64,000 nucleotides of DNA. Origin: JANPPS01 sp965246925 (lineage in GTDB: Bacteria; Pseudomonadota; Alphaproteobacteria; Acetobacterales; Acetobacteraceae). Positions 8,358 through 16,936 of this stretch are shown here, in pieces. The DNA is taken from the NCBI GenBank assembly GCA_965246925.1, contig OZ251994.1:3596001-3660000 (forward strand), written 5' to 3'. Under the pieces are notes generated by a model. It was not told where the DNA came from and did no database searches. It saw only the letters and a program-made list of their open reading frames with translations. The translations under genes were made by a program, and so were the position numbers. Position 1 is the stretch's first letter; every line of letters begins with the position of its first letter.

Positions 8358-8807
8358 TCAAGGTTCGACCGTGACCGTGAGCCGGTAGGTAGCTCCGCCA
8401 CGCGTCGCGGCGACGACGATCAAATTCGCCCCGTCCTTTGCCAGGCGGCCAGTCCAGACACTGGCGTCATCACCCTCCGCGGCACCACGGTATGCCGTGC
8501 CTTCGACCGCGAGGTCACCGTCGTCGGTCTTGACCGTCCAGCCCGGCTCATACAGCTGAAAGACCGCGTTCTTCTCTTTGCTGGTGATGGAGAGCTTTGC
8601 ATGCTGGCCTGCGCGGGCGGACAAGCTCCAGCACGCCTGCTCACCCCGGGCCACACCACCCTGCAGCACGGCGCTGGACCTGCCGGGTGCGAACTGGATT
8701 GGTTTGGGCATTCGGCATGCAGCCTCTGACGCCGCTGCACCCCGCGAGAATGTTACTGTCAGGACTGCGAGGGCAAAGGCTAATTTCATAATGTTGCGCA
8801 ACCGCAT
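8358..8807 (-). CDS. Exported PliG/PPC-like beta-sandwich protein, possible lysozyme inhibitor
   Basis: A 149-aa secreted protein. Residues 1-26 form a signal peptide (MKLAFALAVLTVTF hydrophobic core, cleavage after AAA-S). The mature part has two cysteines (C31, C59) that could form a disulfide. It then reads as a PPC-like sandwich: FAPGRSSAVLQGGV, SLSARAGQHAKLSI, FQLYEPGW and YRLTVTV. Order and spacing resemble PliG, the periplasmic inhibitor of g-type lysozyme, as I recall it; this is a weak similarity and the function is inferred. It is divergent from a GH19 lysozyme/chitinase gene 24 bp away, which makes an inhibitor or immunity role attractive. ATG 8789 is an alternative start. Confidence 0.5.
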   Translation of the reverse strand: MRLRNIMKLAFALAVLTVTFSRGAAASEAACRMPKPIQFAPGRSSAVLQGGVARGEQACWSLSARAGQHAKLSITSKEKNAVFQLYEPGWTVKTDDGDLAVEGTAYRGAAEGDDASVWTGRLAKDGANLIVVAATRGGATYRLTVTVEP

Positions 8808-8831
8808 AAATGACCCCGGGGAAAGTTGAAG

Positions 8832-9443
8832 ATGCTGCCCATTACAAAGCAGGTCCTTGAAAAAGTTGCACCGAAATTTCACGGCAAGAAACACATCTCA
8901 CAAACTAAGATCCTGAACGGCATCGGCCCGGTCATCACGCACACCACGGACAGCTACGGCATCTCTACGCTGCTGCGGCGTGCACACTTCATTGCACAAA
9001 TATGTCATGAATCTGCCGGTTTCTGCACCTTAGTGGAGTTTGCGAGTGGACGCGCCTACGAAGGCCGGGCCGACCTTGGCAATACGAATGCCGGTGATGG
9101 AGTCCGCTACAAGGGCCGGGGGCTGATCCAATTGACGGGCCGGAACAACTACCGGAAATATGGAAAGCTCCTTGGCCTCGACCTCGAAGGTGAACCCGAG
9201 CTCGCGGCCACTCCTGTCACTGCACTGCGCATCGCGTGCGAGTATTGGAAGCAGCGGCACATCAACCATTTTTGTGACAACGACGACATCATTCATGTCA
9301 CGCGCCGGGTCAATGGCGGCCTGAACGGCCTGGCACAGCGCAAGATTTACCTGGCCCGGGCGAAGCAGGCATTGAGCGCAGAGGATGTCGTACCGGTGGC
9401 TTGGACGGGACCCGATATTTCGCAAATGGCCGTCTTGGCGTGA
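8832..9443 (+). CDS. GH19 family lysozyme/chitinase-like protein (endolysin type)
   Basis: A 203-aa glycoside hydrolase family 19 catalytic domain. E60 in FIAQICHESAGF is the general acid, E69 is the likely second carboxylate, and YKGRGLIQLTGRNNYRKYG is the substrate-cleft signature. No signal peptide is visible, as in phage endolysins that need a holin. ATG 8832 is preceded by GGGGAAAG. Base composition looks lower in GC than the flanking genes, suggesting a phage-derived acquisition. No other phage gene is present. It is divergent from the PliG-like gene and convergent with comEC. Confidence 0.88.
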   Translation: MLPITKQVLEKVAPKFHGKKHISQTKILNGIGPVITHTTDSYGISTLLRRAHFIAQICHESAGFCTLVEFASGRAYEGRADLGNTNAGDGVRYKGRGLIQLTGRNNYRKYGKLLGLDLEGEPELAATPVTALRIACEYWKQRHINHFCDNDDIIHVTRRVNGGLNGLAQRKIYLARAKQALSAEDVVPVAWTGPDISQMAVLA

Positions 9444-9456
9444 GCCAAACCAATCT

Positions 9457-11619
9457 CTATTCAGGCGGCAGCTCGTCTACCTCCGCCATGGGCAGCGAGG
9501 GCGCCACGCGGCGCGGCGTCGGGATTGGGGGCACCCAGGGCCGGGTGCCGCGCCACTCGCGGTCGGTCAGCACCACCGGTCCCGCCGCCGTAAGCCACAC
9601 CGCGATCGATCCGTCGCGCCATACGCTAAACCGGTCCAGGTAGCGGGTCCCGCGCGGGCATACATCCCGGGCTGGTTCGGCAGACACCAGCAGGACGATG
9701 CCGTTGCAATCGGCTGGGGCTTTGCTGCGGGTCAGCAGCACCGGGCCGGCTGGCGAGTCGAAGCGGCAGCCGGACGTGCTGCATCCCGGTGTATCGGCGC
9801 CGACGGGTACAAGGGGGTGCGCCAGGTAGCTCTCCCACGACTCCGTCACGAACGGCGCCCGGCTCTGCGCCTGTAGCCAATACGCGCCGGCCCGCACGGC
9901 AATCACCCGTGCATCCGGGGACATCAGGATGTCCGGCGGGGATGCGGCCAGCGGTGACAGCAGGCCCGCCATCATGGCCGGCACGCCCAACAGCCGCCAC
10001 TTGGTGCGCCAAATGCCGAGCCAAGCCAGCCCGAGGCTGAAAACGCCCAGGCCCCATGGTGCCAGATGCGGCACGGCCAGCGTCGCCTCCGGCAGTGCCG
10101 CGACAGTGCGGGCGATCCATAGCAGGACCTCAACGCCCAAGCCCATCGGCACCAGGGCCCAATGCTCCGCTCCGAACGGCATGAGCGCCATAGCCGCCAA
10201 GCCCCACGGCATTACCCAGAAGGCGGTAACCGGGACGGCGATCACGTTGGACAGGATGAAGTATAGCTGGAAATGCCCAAAATGGTATGCGCCATACGCC
10301 GCGGACGCCGAGCCAGCGAGCAGGCTGGTCAGCACCAGCGCCGCCAGATGGGATAAAAACCGCCGCCGGTATAGGCGAGACAGTATTGGGCGCAGCGCGT
10401 CATATCCGGCAATGAGCGCGAGCACGGCCGAGAAGCTCATCTGGAAACTGACGCCTATGACCTCATTGGGAGCGAGCACCATGAGTGTGATCGCCGCCAG
10501 TGCGAGGCCGCGCAACGACAGCGCGCGGCGGCCCAGCATGACGCCCAGCGTCACCAGGCACGCCATGGCGAAGCTACGCATGATCGGCAAATGCGCGCCG
10601 GTCAGCAGCAAGTATGCCGCACCGGCCAGCAGCGCCGACCCGGCGGCGATCGCCTTGCATGGCCAGAACAGCGCCGCCCGCTCGATTGACGCGAGGCCGA
10701 GCCGGGTCATGCCCATGACTAGGCCCATGACGATCCCGATATGCAGCCCCGCCACCGCCAGCAGATGCGCCAGCCCTGAATCGCGGAACGCCGAGCGGTC
10801 CGTGGTTGGGATGGCCGCCGTCCCGCCCGTAAGCAACGTCGCGGCAACGGCGCCGGGCGCGCCGGGCAAGCCGTCCATGATCCGGCGTGCCACCCCGTCC
10901 CGTAGCGCGTGCAGCCACCCGGTGCCGGACGGCGGCGCCTGTTCCAGCAACTCCATCGGCCCCAGCGCGGTGCCATAGGCGCCGAGGCCGGTGAAATAAT
11001 CTTCGCGCTGCAAATCCCAAGCGCCGGGATAGGTTGGTCCTGCCGGCGGCCGCAGCATGGCGCGCGTCCGGACCAAGTCACCGGCTGACAAATCCAGCTT
11101 ATCGCCCGGTTTCAGCTTGACGCGGATCCGCCGCGCCAGCTCCTGACCCGGGATTTGCACCTGCTCGAGCGTGACCCGGCGTCCCTCCGGCAGAGCTTCC
11201 ACGCTCCGCACCACGGCCGCCAGCATTGTGGCCTTGCGCGGTAGGTCATCGAGCGGCAGGGCGCGCCAGGTAGCGGATTGCGCCGACAAGAAGCCCAGCG
11301 ACGTGAACAGCATGCATAGCGCCACCGCGCGGGCGACATAGGTGCGCCAGGCGGCCAAGGTTACGAGAAGTGCTGCACCCGCCGCGGCCGGACCGGACCA
11401 GGGCGGTGGCTCGGTAATCTGAGCAAAGTAGGCCAACACGCCCAGGCCCATCCAGACCGGCAGCCAGGGTATGAACCGGCCACGCTCCGCCTCGGCCCAA
11501 GCGTAGAACCGCTCTGCACCGGGCACGCTGAACGCTGTGATTGCAGTAATGGTTCTCTGCACAACTCCTCCGGTTGCGGACCCTAGCGCGACACCGCTCT
11601 CGACGCCACGGTTCAGCAT
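9457..11619 (-). CDS. comEC: ComEC/Rec2 family DNA uptake membrane protein
   Basis: Polytopic inner-membrane protein of up to 720 aa that forms the channel for single-stranded DNA in natural transformation. Order of parts: N-terminal transmembrane segments and a DUF4131/OB-like region (residues about 60-220), then the competence core with SGLAHLLAVAGLHIGIVMGL and FQMSFSAVLALIAGYD, then several membrane helices. The C-terminal region after residue 560 is only about 160 aa and lacks the HxHxDH lactamase signature, so this is a form without an intact metallo-beta-lactamase domain. The first 30-40 residues have no clear ribosome site, so the start may lie downstream. Confidence 0.9.
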   Translation of the reverse strand: MLNRGVESGVALGSATGGVVQRTITAITAFSVPGAERFYAWAEAERGRFIPWLPVWMGLGVLAYFAQITEPPPWSGPAAAGAALLVTLAAWRTYVARAVALCMLFTSLGFLSAQSATWRALPLDDLPRKATMLAAVVRSVEALPEGRRVTLEQVQIPGQELARRIRVKLKPGDKLDLSAGDLVRTRAMLRPPAGPTYPGAWDLQREDYFTGLGAYGTALGPMELLEQAPPSGTGWLHALRDGVARRIMDGLPGAPGAVAATLLTGGTAAIPTTDRSAFRDSGLAHLLAVAGLHIGIVMGLVMGMTRLGLASIERAALFWPCKAIAAGSALLAGAAYLLLTGAHLPIMRSFAMACLVTLGVMLGRRALSLRGLALAAITLMVLAPNEVIGVSFQMSFSAVLALIAGYDALRPILSRLYRRRFLSHLAALVLTSLLAGSASAAYGAYHFGHFQLYFILSNVIAVPVTAFWVMPWGLAAMALMPFGAEHWALVPMGLGVEVLLWIARTVAALPEATLAVPHLAPWGLGVFSLGLAWLGIWRTKWRLLGVPAMMAGLLSPLAASPPDILMSPDARVIAVRAGAYWLQAQSRAPFVTESWESYLAHPLVPVGADTPGCSTSGCRFDSPAGPVLLTRSKAPADCNGIVLLVSAEPARDVCPRGTRYLDRFSVWRDGSIAVWLTAAGPVVLTDREWRGTRPWVPPIPTPRRVAPSLPMAEVDELPPE

Positions 11620-11633
11620 GATAAGGAGCGCCT

Positions 11634-13028
11634 ATGTCTGTTCGCACCCGCTTTGCGCCGAGCCCCACCGGCCACCTGCATATTGGCGGCGCCCGGGTGG
11701 CGCTGTTCAACTACCTGTTCAGCCGCCATCACGGCGGCCAATACCTGCTGCGGATCGAGGATACCGATAGGGAGCGCAGCCTGCCAGTCTATACGCAAGG
11801 CATCCTCGACGGCCTCGCCTGGCTGGATCTGGTGTCCGACGAGCCGCCCGTATTCCAGTCCACCCGGCAGGCGAGGCACACCGAGGCCGCGTTGTCCCTG
11901 CTGGAAGCCGGGCACGCCTATAAATGCTATTGCACGCCGGACGAGTTGCGGGAGATGCGGGAGCGGGCCGCAGCCGAGGGCCGTCCACCCCGCTATGACG
12001 GGCGGTGGCGGGACCGGGACCCGGCCGAGGCTCCGCCCGGCGTGGCGCCGGTCATTCGCCTGCGCGCGCCGCAGACCGGCGAGACGGTCGTCCAAGACCT
12101 GGTGCAGGGCGAGGTGCGGGTCGCGAATGCCGAGCTGGATGACCTGATCATCCTGCGCTCGGACGGCGTGCCGACCTATCTGCATGCCGTCGTGGTCGAC
12201 GATCATGACATGGAAATCACCCACGTGATCCGCGGCGACGACCACCTGACCAACACCTTCCGCCAGATCGCCATCTATCGCGCGCTGGGGTGGGAGCCGC
12301 CAAGATTCGCGCACCTGCCGCTGATCCATGGACCGGATGGCGGCAAGCTGTCCAAGCGGCACGGGGCGGTGGCGGTGCTGGAATACCGGGACCAGGGCTA
12401 TCTGCCAGAGGCGCTGTGCAACTTCCTGCTGCGGCTGGGCTGGGGTAGCGGCGATCATGAGATCCTGACGCGGGACGAGGCGATCCGGCTGTTCGACCTG
12501 GACGGCGTCGGCCAGTCCGCCAGCAAGATGGACGCGGCCCGGCTGCTGAGCCTGAACGGCACCTATCTGCGTCAGGCCGACGATGCGCGGCTGGCCCAGG
12601 AGGTGGTGGCCCGGCTGCAGGCGCAGGGGCTGGCGGTGGATGACGTGGCCGAGCGGCGGATCCGGTTGCTGATGCCCGGCTTGAAGGAGCGGGCGAAGAC
12701 CACGCTGGAACTGGCTCAATCGGCAGCATTCCTCGCGCAGTCGGTCCCGCTGGCGTTCGAGCCGAAGGCGCAGGCGTTGCTGACGCCGGAGGTGAAGGCG
12801 GGGTTGCCGGCGCTGGGTCAGGTGCTGGCCGCGACCGACTTCACCGCGCCCGCCCTGGACGCCGCCCTGCGCGGCTATGCCGAAAGCGCCGGGCGGAAGC
12901 TGGGCCAGGTGGCGCAGCCGTTGCGCGCCGCGCTGACCGGCAGCACCATGAGCCCCGGTATCGACGAGACGCTGGCCGCCTTGGGCCGGGACGAGGCGCT
13001 CGCCCGCATCATGGCCGCCGCCGCCTAG
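11634..13028 (+). CDS. gltX: Glutamyl-tRNA synthetase
   Basis: Class I aminoacyl-tRNA synthetase of 464 aa that charges tRNA-Glu (or tRNA-Gln in bacteria using GatCAB). The N terminus has FAPSPTGHLHIGGAR (HIGH motif) and the KLSKRHG loop lies near residue 240 (KMSKS equivalent). A second block, YLHAVVVDDHDMEITHVIRGDDH, is typical of GluRS. AAGGAG lies 7 nt before the ATG. The gene diverges from comEC with only 14 bp between and runs with no gap into pyrB, so the two are probably cotranscribed. Confidence 0.97.
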   Translation: MSVRTRFAPSPTGHLHIGGARVALFNYLFSRHHGGQYLLRIEDTDRERSLPVYTQGILDGLAWLDLVSDEPPVFQSTRQARHTEAALSLLEAGHAYKCYCTPDELREMRERAAAEGRPPRYDGRWRDRDPAEAPPGVAPVIRLRAPQTGETVVQDLVQGEVRVANAELDDLIILRSDGVPTYLHAVVVDDHDMEITHVIRGDDHLTNTFRQIAIYRALGWEPPRFAHLPLIHGPDGGKLSKRHGAVAVLEYRDQGYLPEALCNFLLRLGWGSGDHEILTRDEAIRLFDLDGVGQSASKMDAARLLSLNGTYLRQADDARLAQEVVARLQAQGLAVDDVAERRIRLLMPGLKERAKTTLELAQSAAFLAQSVPLAFEPKAQALLTPEVKAGLPALGQVLAATDFTAPALDAALRGYAESAGRKLGQVAQPLRAALTGSTMSPGIDETLAALGRDEALARIMAAAA

Positions 13029-13973
13029 ATGTACCCGCACCGGCATCTGCTGGCGATCGAGGGGCTGCATCCGCCCGAAATCAGCTATTTGCTGGACTTG
13101 GCCGAGAGCTACGTGCTGCTCAACCGCTCCGGCAAGACGCAGCGCGACCTGCTGCGCGGGCGGACGCTGATCAACCTGTTCTATGAGGACAGCACCCGGA
13201 CCCGGACCAGCTTCGAGCTGGCGGGCAAGCGGCTGGGCGCGGACGTCATCAACATGTCCGTCTCGACCAGCAGCGTGAACAAGGGCGAGACGCTGCTGGA
13301 TACCGCGACCACGCTGAACGCCATGCGCTGCGACCTGCTGGTGGTACGGCATGACCAGTCGGGCGCGCCCAATCTGCTGGCGCAGAAGGTCTCGTCGGCC
13401 GTGATCAACGCGGGGGACGGCACGCATGAGCATCCGACCCAGGCATTACTGGACGCGCTGACGCTGAAGCGCCGCCGTGGCACGCTCGAGGGGTTGGTCG
13501 TCGCGATTTGCGGTGACGTGCTGCATAGCCGGGTGGCGCGAAGCAATATTCATTTGTTGAGCGCCATGGGCTCACGCGTCCGCGTGGTCGGACCGCCCAC
13601 GCTGATTCCGTCCGCCGCGTCCGCGCTGGGTGTCGAGGTGTTCCACGATATGGAGCACGGGCTGGACGGTGTGGACGTCGTCATGATGCTGCGCTTGCAG
13701 AAGGAGCGCATGTCCCGCGGCCTCGTGCCGTCGGCGCGAGAGTATTTCCGGTTCTTCGGCCTCGATCACGCCAAGCTCGCGCGGGCCAAGCGGGACGTGC
13801 TGGTGATGCATCCGGGCCCCATGAACCGCGGGGTGGAGATCGATAGCGCCGTGGCCGATGACCCCGCGCATAGCGTGATCGGCGAGCAGGTCGAAATGGG
13901 GGTTGCGGTCCGCATGGCCGTGCTGGATGTGCTGTCCCGGCCCAAGCCGATGCCAGGCCGCCGCAATGCGTGA
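13029..13973 (+). CDS. pyrB: Aspartate carbamoyltransferase catalytic subunit
   Basis: Second enzyme of pyrimidine synthesis, joining carbamoyl phosphate and aspartate. The 314-aa product has the carbamoyl phosphate motif FYEDSTRTRTSFE near residue 55, the catalytic HPTQALLD segment, DVLHSRVARS, and MMLRLQKER near residue 220. The ATG follows the gltX stop immediately. The following dihydroorotase-like gene overlaps by 8 nt. No pyrI regulatory subunit is present, matching organisms in which PyrB assembles with an inactive dihydroorotase homologue. Confidence 0.97.
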   Translation: MYPHRHLLAIEGLHPPEISYLLDLAESYVLLNRSGKTQRDLLRGRTLINLFYEDSTRTRTSFELAGKRLGADVINMSVSTSSVNKGETLLDTATTLNAMRCDLLVVRHDQSGAPNLLAQKVSSAVINAGDGTHEHPTQALLDALTLKRRRGTLEGLVVAICGDVLHSRVARSNIHLLSAMGSRVRVVGPPTLIPSAASALGVEVFHDMEHGLDGVDVVMMLRLQKERMSRGLVPSAREYFRFFGLDHAKLARAKRDVLVMHPGPMNRGVEIDSAVADDPAHSVIGEQVEMGVAVRMAVLDVLSRPKPMPGRRNA

Positions 13974-15240
13974 TTCGCTGTTTCGCGACGTTCGCCTGAT
14001 CGATCCGGCCACGGAGCTGGATCAAATGGGCGAGTTGCTGGTGCGGGACGGCCGCATCGCCGATTTCGGGCCGGCGCTCGGGCGGCCGGACGGGGCGCTG
14101 CCGGTCGACGGCTTCGGCGCGATCCTCTGCCCCGGCCTCGTCGATATGCGGGCTGCGCTCGGGGAGCCCGGGTTCGAATATCGCGAAACCATCGCGTCCG
14201 CCGCCGAGGCCGCGGCGTCGTCCGGGATCACCACCTTGGCCGCCCTGCCCGACTCTCGTCCGGCGGTCGATGACCCGGCGATCGTCCGGCTGCTGCGCGC
14301 CCGCGGCGAGGAGACCGGCAGCCTGACGATCCTGCCCTACGGCGCCGTGACCCGCGGCTGCAAGGGGGAGGAGATGGCCGAGATCGGCCTCCTGCACGAG
14401 GCCGGCGCTTGGGGCTTCACCGACGGGCAGCGCGCGGTCGGCGATGCGCGGATGATGCGTCAGGCGCTGTCCTACGCGCGGGGCTTCGGCGCCCGGATCG
14501 TGCAGCATCCGGAAGACCCGGCGCTGGCGTCCGGCGGCTCTGCCACCGAGGGTGAGCTCGCGACCCGGCTGGGGCTGCCCGGCATCCCCGCCGCCGCCGA
14601 GGCCATCTTGGTTGCGCGGGACATCCGGCTCGCGCAACTCACGGGCGGCAGCCTGCATTTTGCGCATGTCTCGACCGCCGAAGCGCTGGCGTTGATCCGC
14701 CGGGCCAAGGCGGACGGGGCGGACGTCACCTGCGATACCGCACCGCCCTATTTCGACCTGAACGAGACCGCGATCGGCGATTTCCGCAGCTACGCCAAGC
14801 TCTCGCCCCCGCTGCGCCCCGAGGCGGACCGGATGGCGGTGTGCGCCGCGCTCGCGGACGGGACGGTGGACGCCGTCGCCTCCGACCATCAGCCACGGGA
14901 CGCCGATGACAAGCGGGTGCCGTTCGCGCTGGCGACGCCGGGGGGCGCCGGGCTTGGGACCCTGCTGGGGGTTACGCTGGCGCAGGTGCACGGCAATGGA
15001 CTTTCGTTGATGCGGGCGCTCGATCTGCTGACCGCGCGGCCGGCCCGAGTGCTGGGCGTGGACGCCGGGCGGCTGCTGAAGGGTGGGGCGGCCGATCTGT
15101 GCCTGTTCGATCTGGAGCGGGCGTGGCAGGTCGAGGCCGGCTCCCTGCCCGGCAAGGCGCCCAACACGCCATTCGACGGGCGGGCGCTCGAGGGCCAGGT
15201 GATCGGCACCTGGAAGGCCGGGCGGCGGGTGTTCGGATGA
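13966..15240 (+). CDS. Dihydroorotase-like protein, probably non-catalytic (PyrC'/PyrX type)
   Basis: Amidohydrolase-superfamily protein of 424 aa in the type I dihydroorotase family. The expected metal motif DxHxH reads D60-M-R62-A-A64, so both strand-1 histidines are missing. The other sites look kept: H181 in VQHPED, H234 in LHFAHVST and the Asp of ASDHQP near residue 308. Loss of the first two ligands is how the inactive Pseudomonas PyrX differs from active PyrC, and PyrX supports PyrB as a structural partner. I therefore infer a scaffold role for PyrB, with an active PyrC needed elsewhere. ATG 13966 overlaps pyrB by 8 nt; the 3' end overlaps plsY by 4 nt. Confidence 0.85.
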   Translation: MRDSLFRDVRLIDPATELDQMGELLVRDGRIADFGPALGRPDGALPVDGFGAILCPGLVDMRAALGEPGFEYRETIASAAEAAASSGITTLAALPDSRPAVDDPAIVRLLRARGEETGSLTILPYGAVTRGCKGEEMAEIGLLHEAGAWGFTDGQRAVGDARMMRQALSYARGFGARIVQHPEDPALASGGSATEGELATRLGLPGIPAAAEAILVARDIRLAQLTGGSLHFAHVSTAEALALIRRAKADGADVTCDTAPPYFDLNETAIGDFRSYAKLSPPLRPEADRMAVCAALADGTVDAVASDHQPRDADDKRVPFALATPGGAGLGTLLGVTLAQVHGNGLSLMRALDLLTARPARVLGVDAGRLLKGGAADLCLFDLERAWQVEAGSLPGKAPNTPFDGRALEGQVIGTWKAGRRVFG

Positions 15241-15827
15241 ACGTGGCCCTGATGCTGCTGCTCGGATACGTGCTGGGCTCCGTTCCCTTTGGCTGGCTGT
15301 TGAGCCGAGCCGCGGGGCTGGGCGATATCCGTGCTATCGGGTCCGGCAATATCGGCGCGACCAACGTGCTGCGTACCGGGCGGAAGGACGTTGCGGCGGC
15401 GACGTTGCTGCTCGATGCGCTGAAGGGCGCGGCCGCGGTGCTGATCGGCGCATACCTGATCCGGCCGGAGGTCGGCTGGCTCGCGGGGCTCGCGGCGGTG
15501 GTGGGGCATTGCACCTCGTTCTGGATGGGCGGGCGCGGCGGCAAGGGCGTGGCGACCGGGCTGGGCATGATCTTCGGCGTGGCATGGCCGGTTGGGATCG
15601 TGGCCTGCGCGATATGGCTGCTGGTGGCGAAGTTGTCGCGCATATCCTCGGCCGGGGCGCTCGCGGCATTCGCGGCGGCGCCGGTCGTCATGGCCGCTTG
15701 GCTTGGATTTATGCCGGCTGGAATCATGGCGCTGGTCAGCCTGGTCGTGTTCGTAAGGCACTCGGACAATATCGGGCGGTTGCGCGCTGGAACCGAGCCC
15801 CGGATCGGAAAAGAGATCGGCCAGTGA
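15237..15827 (+). CDS. plsY: Glycerol-3-phosphate acyltransferase PlsY
   Basis: Integral membrane enzyme of 196 aa that uses acyl-phosphate from PlsX to acylate glycerol-3-phosphate. Conserved loops are visible: GYVLGSVPFGWLLSR at the N terminus, GSGNIGATNVLRTG (motif 1) and GGRGGKGVATGLG (phosphate-binding motif), with five or more hydrophobic helices. Start ATG 15237 overlaps the previous stop (ATGA), and the end overlaps dprA (GTGA), so translation is coupled through the three genes. Confidence 0.96.
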   Translation: MNVALMLLLGYVLGSVPFGWLLSRAAGLGDIRAIGSGNIGATNVLRTGRKDVAAATLLLDALKGAAAVLIGAYLIRPEVGWLAGLAAVVGHCTSFWMGGRGGKGVATGLGMIFGVAWPVGIVACAIWLLVAKLSRISSAGALAAFAAAPVVMAAWLGFMPAGIMALVSLVVFVRHSDNIGRLRAGTEPRIGKEIGQ

Positions 15828-16930
15828 AAGACCTCCGGGACCGGCTGCGGCTGGCGCGGACGGACGGGGTGGGCCCGGTCACCTATCGCCGTTTGCTGCG
15901 CGAATACGCGAGTGCCGCGGAGGCCATCGATGCCCTGCCCCGGCTCGCGCGCAACGCCGGAAGGGCGCAGCCGCCGCGCATCCCTAGTGCGAGCGAGGCG
16001 CAGAAGGAGATCGACGCCGTCGCCAAGCTGGGCGGGCGCATCTTGGTGCTGGACGGTCCGCAATATCCCCCGTTGCTGGGCATGCTCGATGTAGCGCCGC
16101 CGGTGCTGACCGCGCTGGGAGACGTAACTGCGCTGCTGACAAGGTCGGTGGCCCTGGTCGGCGCGCGCAACGCTTCCGCACACGGGCAGCGTATGGCGGA
16201 GGCGCTGGCGTCCGATTTGGCGCAGAACGGGATTGTGGTGGTGTCCGGCATGGCGCGCGGTATCGACGCCTCGGCCCATCGGGGAGCCATGCATTTGGGC
16301 CGAACCGTCGCCTGCATCGCCGGTGGGATCGACGTGTTCTACCCGCCGGAGAACGAGGCGTTGCAGAAACAAGTGACCGAGCGCGGCGCGGTCGTGGCGG
16401 AGGCGCCGCTGGGCACGGCACCGCAGGCGCGGCACTTTCCGCGCCGCAACCGGGTGATCGCCGGGCTGTCGCTGGGCGTGGTGGTTATCGAGGCGGCGGT
16501 CGGGTCCGGCAGCCTGATCACCGTGCGTATGGCGCAGGATATGAACCGGGACATCTTCGCCGTGCCGGGCTCCCCGCTCGATCCAAGGTGCCGCGGCTCC
16601 AACGATCTGATCCGTTCCGGCGCCTACCTGACCGAGACCGCGGCGGATGTGCTGGAGCACCTGACCGCCTATCCGGAGCGGGCCAGCATACCGGTGCAAG
16701 CGGCCGAGCTGGCGCCCGTGTTTGATATTGGGCCGAACCCGGACCATGTACGGCAGCGTATTATCGAGTTGCTGGGTTTCGCGCCGACCCCGGTTGACGA
16801 TCTGGTGCGCCGCTGCCAGTTCTCCGCCGCCGTCGTCGCTGCCGCGCTGAGCGACCTCGAGCTTGCCAACAAAGTCGAGCTGCTGCCCGGACACCAAGCC
16901 TGCCTTATCGCGTCTGCGGAAATGAATTAG
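15824..16930 (+). CDS. dprA: DNA-processing protein DprA
   Basis: Rossmann-fold protein of 368 aa that binds incoming single-stranded DNA and loads RecA during transformation. Key segments: VALVGARNASAHGQRMA, VVSGMARGIDASAHRGAM, and RNRVIAGLSLGVVVIEAAVGSGSL. The C-terminal winged helix (residues about 310-368, FAPTPVDDLVRRCQFS) corresponds to the DprA C domain. The GTG start overlaps the plsY stop by 4 nt. The downstream topA is 6 nt away, the common dprA-topA order. Confidence 0.96.
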   Translation: MKDLRDRLRLARTDGVGPVTYRRLLREYASAAEAIDALPRLARNAGRAQPPRIPSASEAQKEIDAVAKLGGRILVLDGPQYPPLLGMLDVAPPVLTALGDVTALLTRSVALVGARNASAHGQRMAEALASDLAQNGIVVVSGMARGIDASAHRGAMHLGRTVACIAGGIDVFYPPENEALQKQVTERGAVVAEAPLGTAPQARHFPRRNRVIAGLSLGVVVIEAAVGSGSLITVRMAQDMNRDIFAVPGSPLDPRCRGSNDLIRSGAYLTETAADVLEHLTAYPERASIPVQAAELAPVFDIGPNPDHVRQRIIELLGFAPTPVDDLVRRCQFSAAVVAAALSDLELANKVELLPGHQACLIASAEMN

Positions 16931-16936
16931 GACATT

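Noticed and set aside
8832..9443. Prophage remnant
   Set aside because: Only the GH19 gene looks phage-like; no integrase, holin, structural genes or att repeats were seen.
11613..13433. A long minus-strand open frame opposite gltX and pyrB
   Set aside because: Translation is His/Gln/Arg-rich without motifs, and the plus strand has complete GltX and PyrB.
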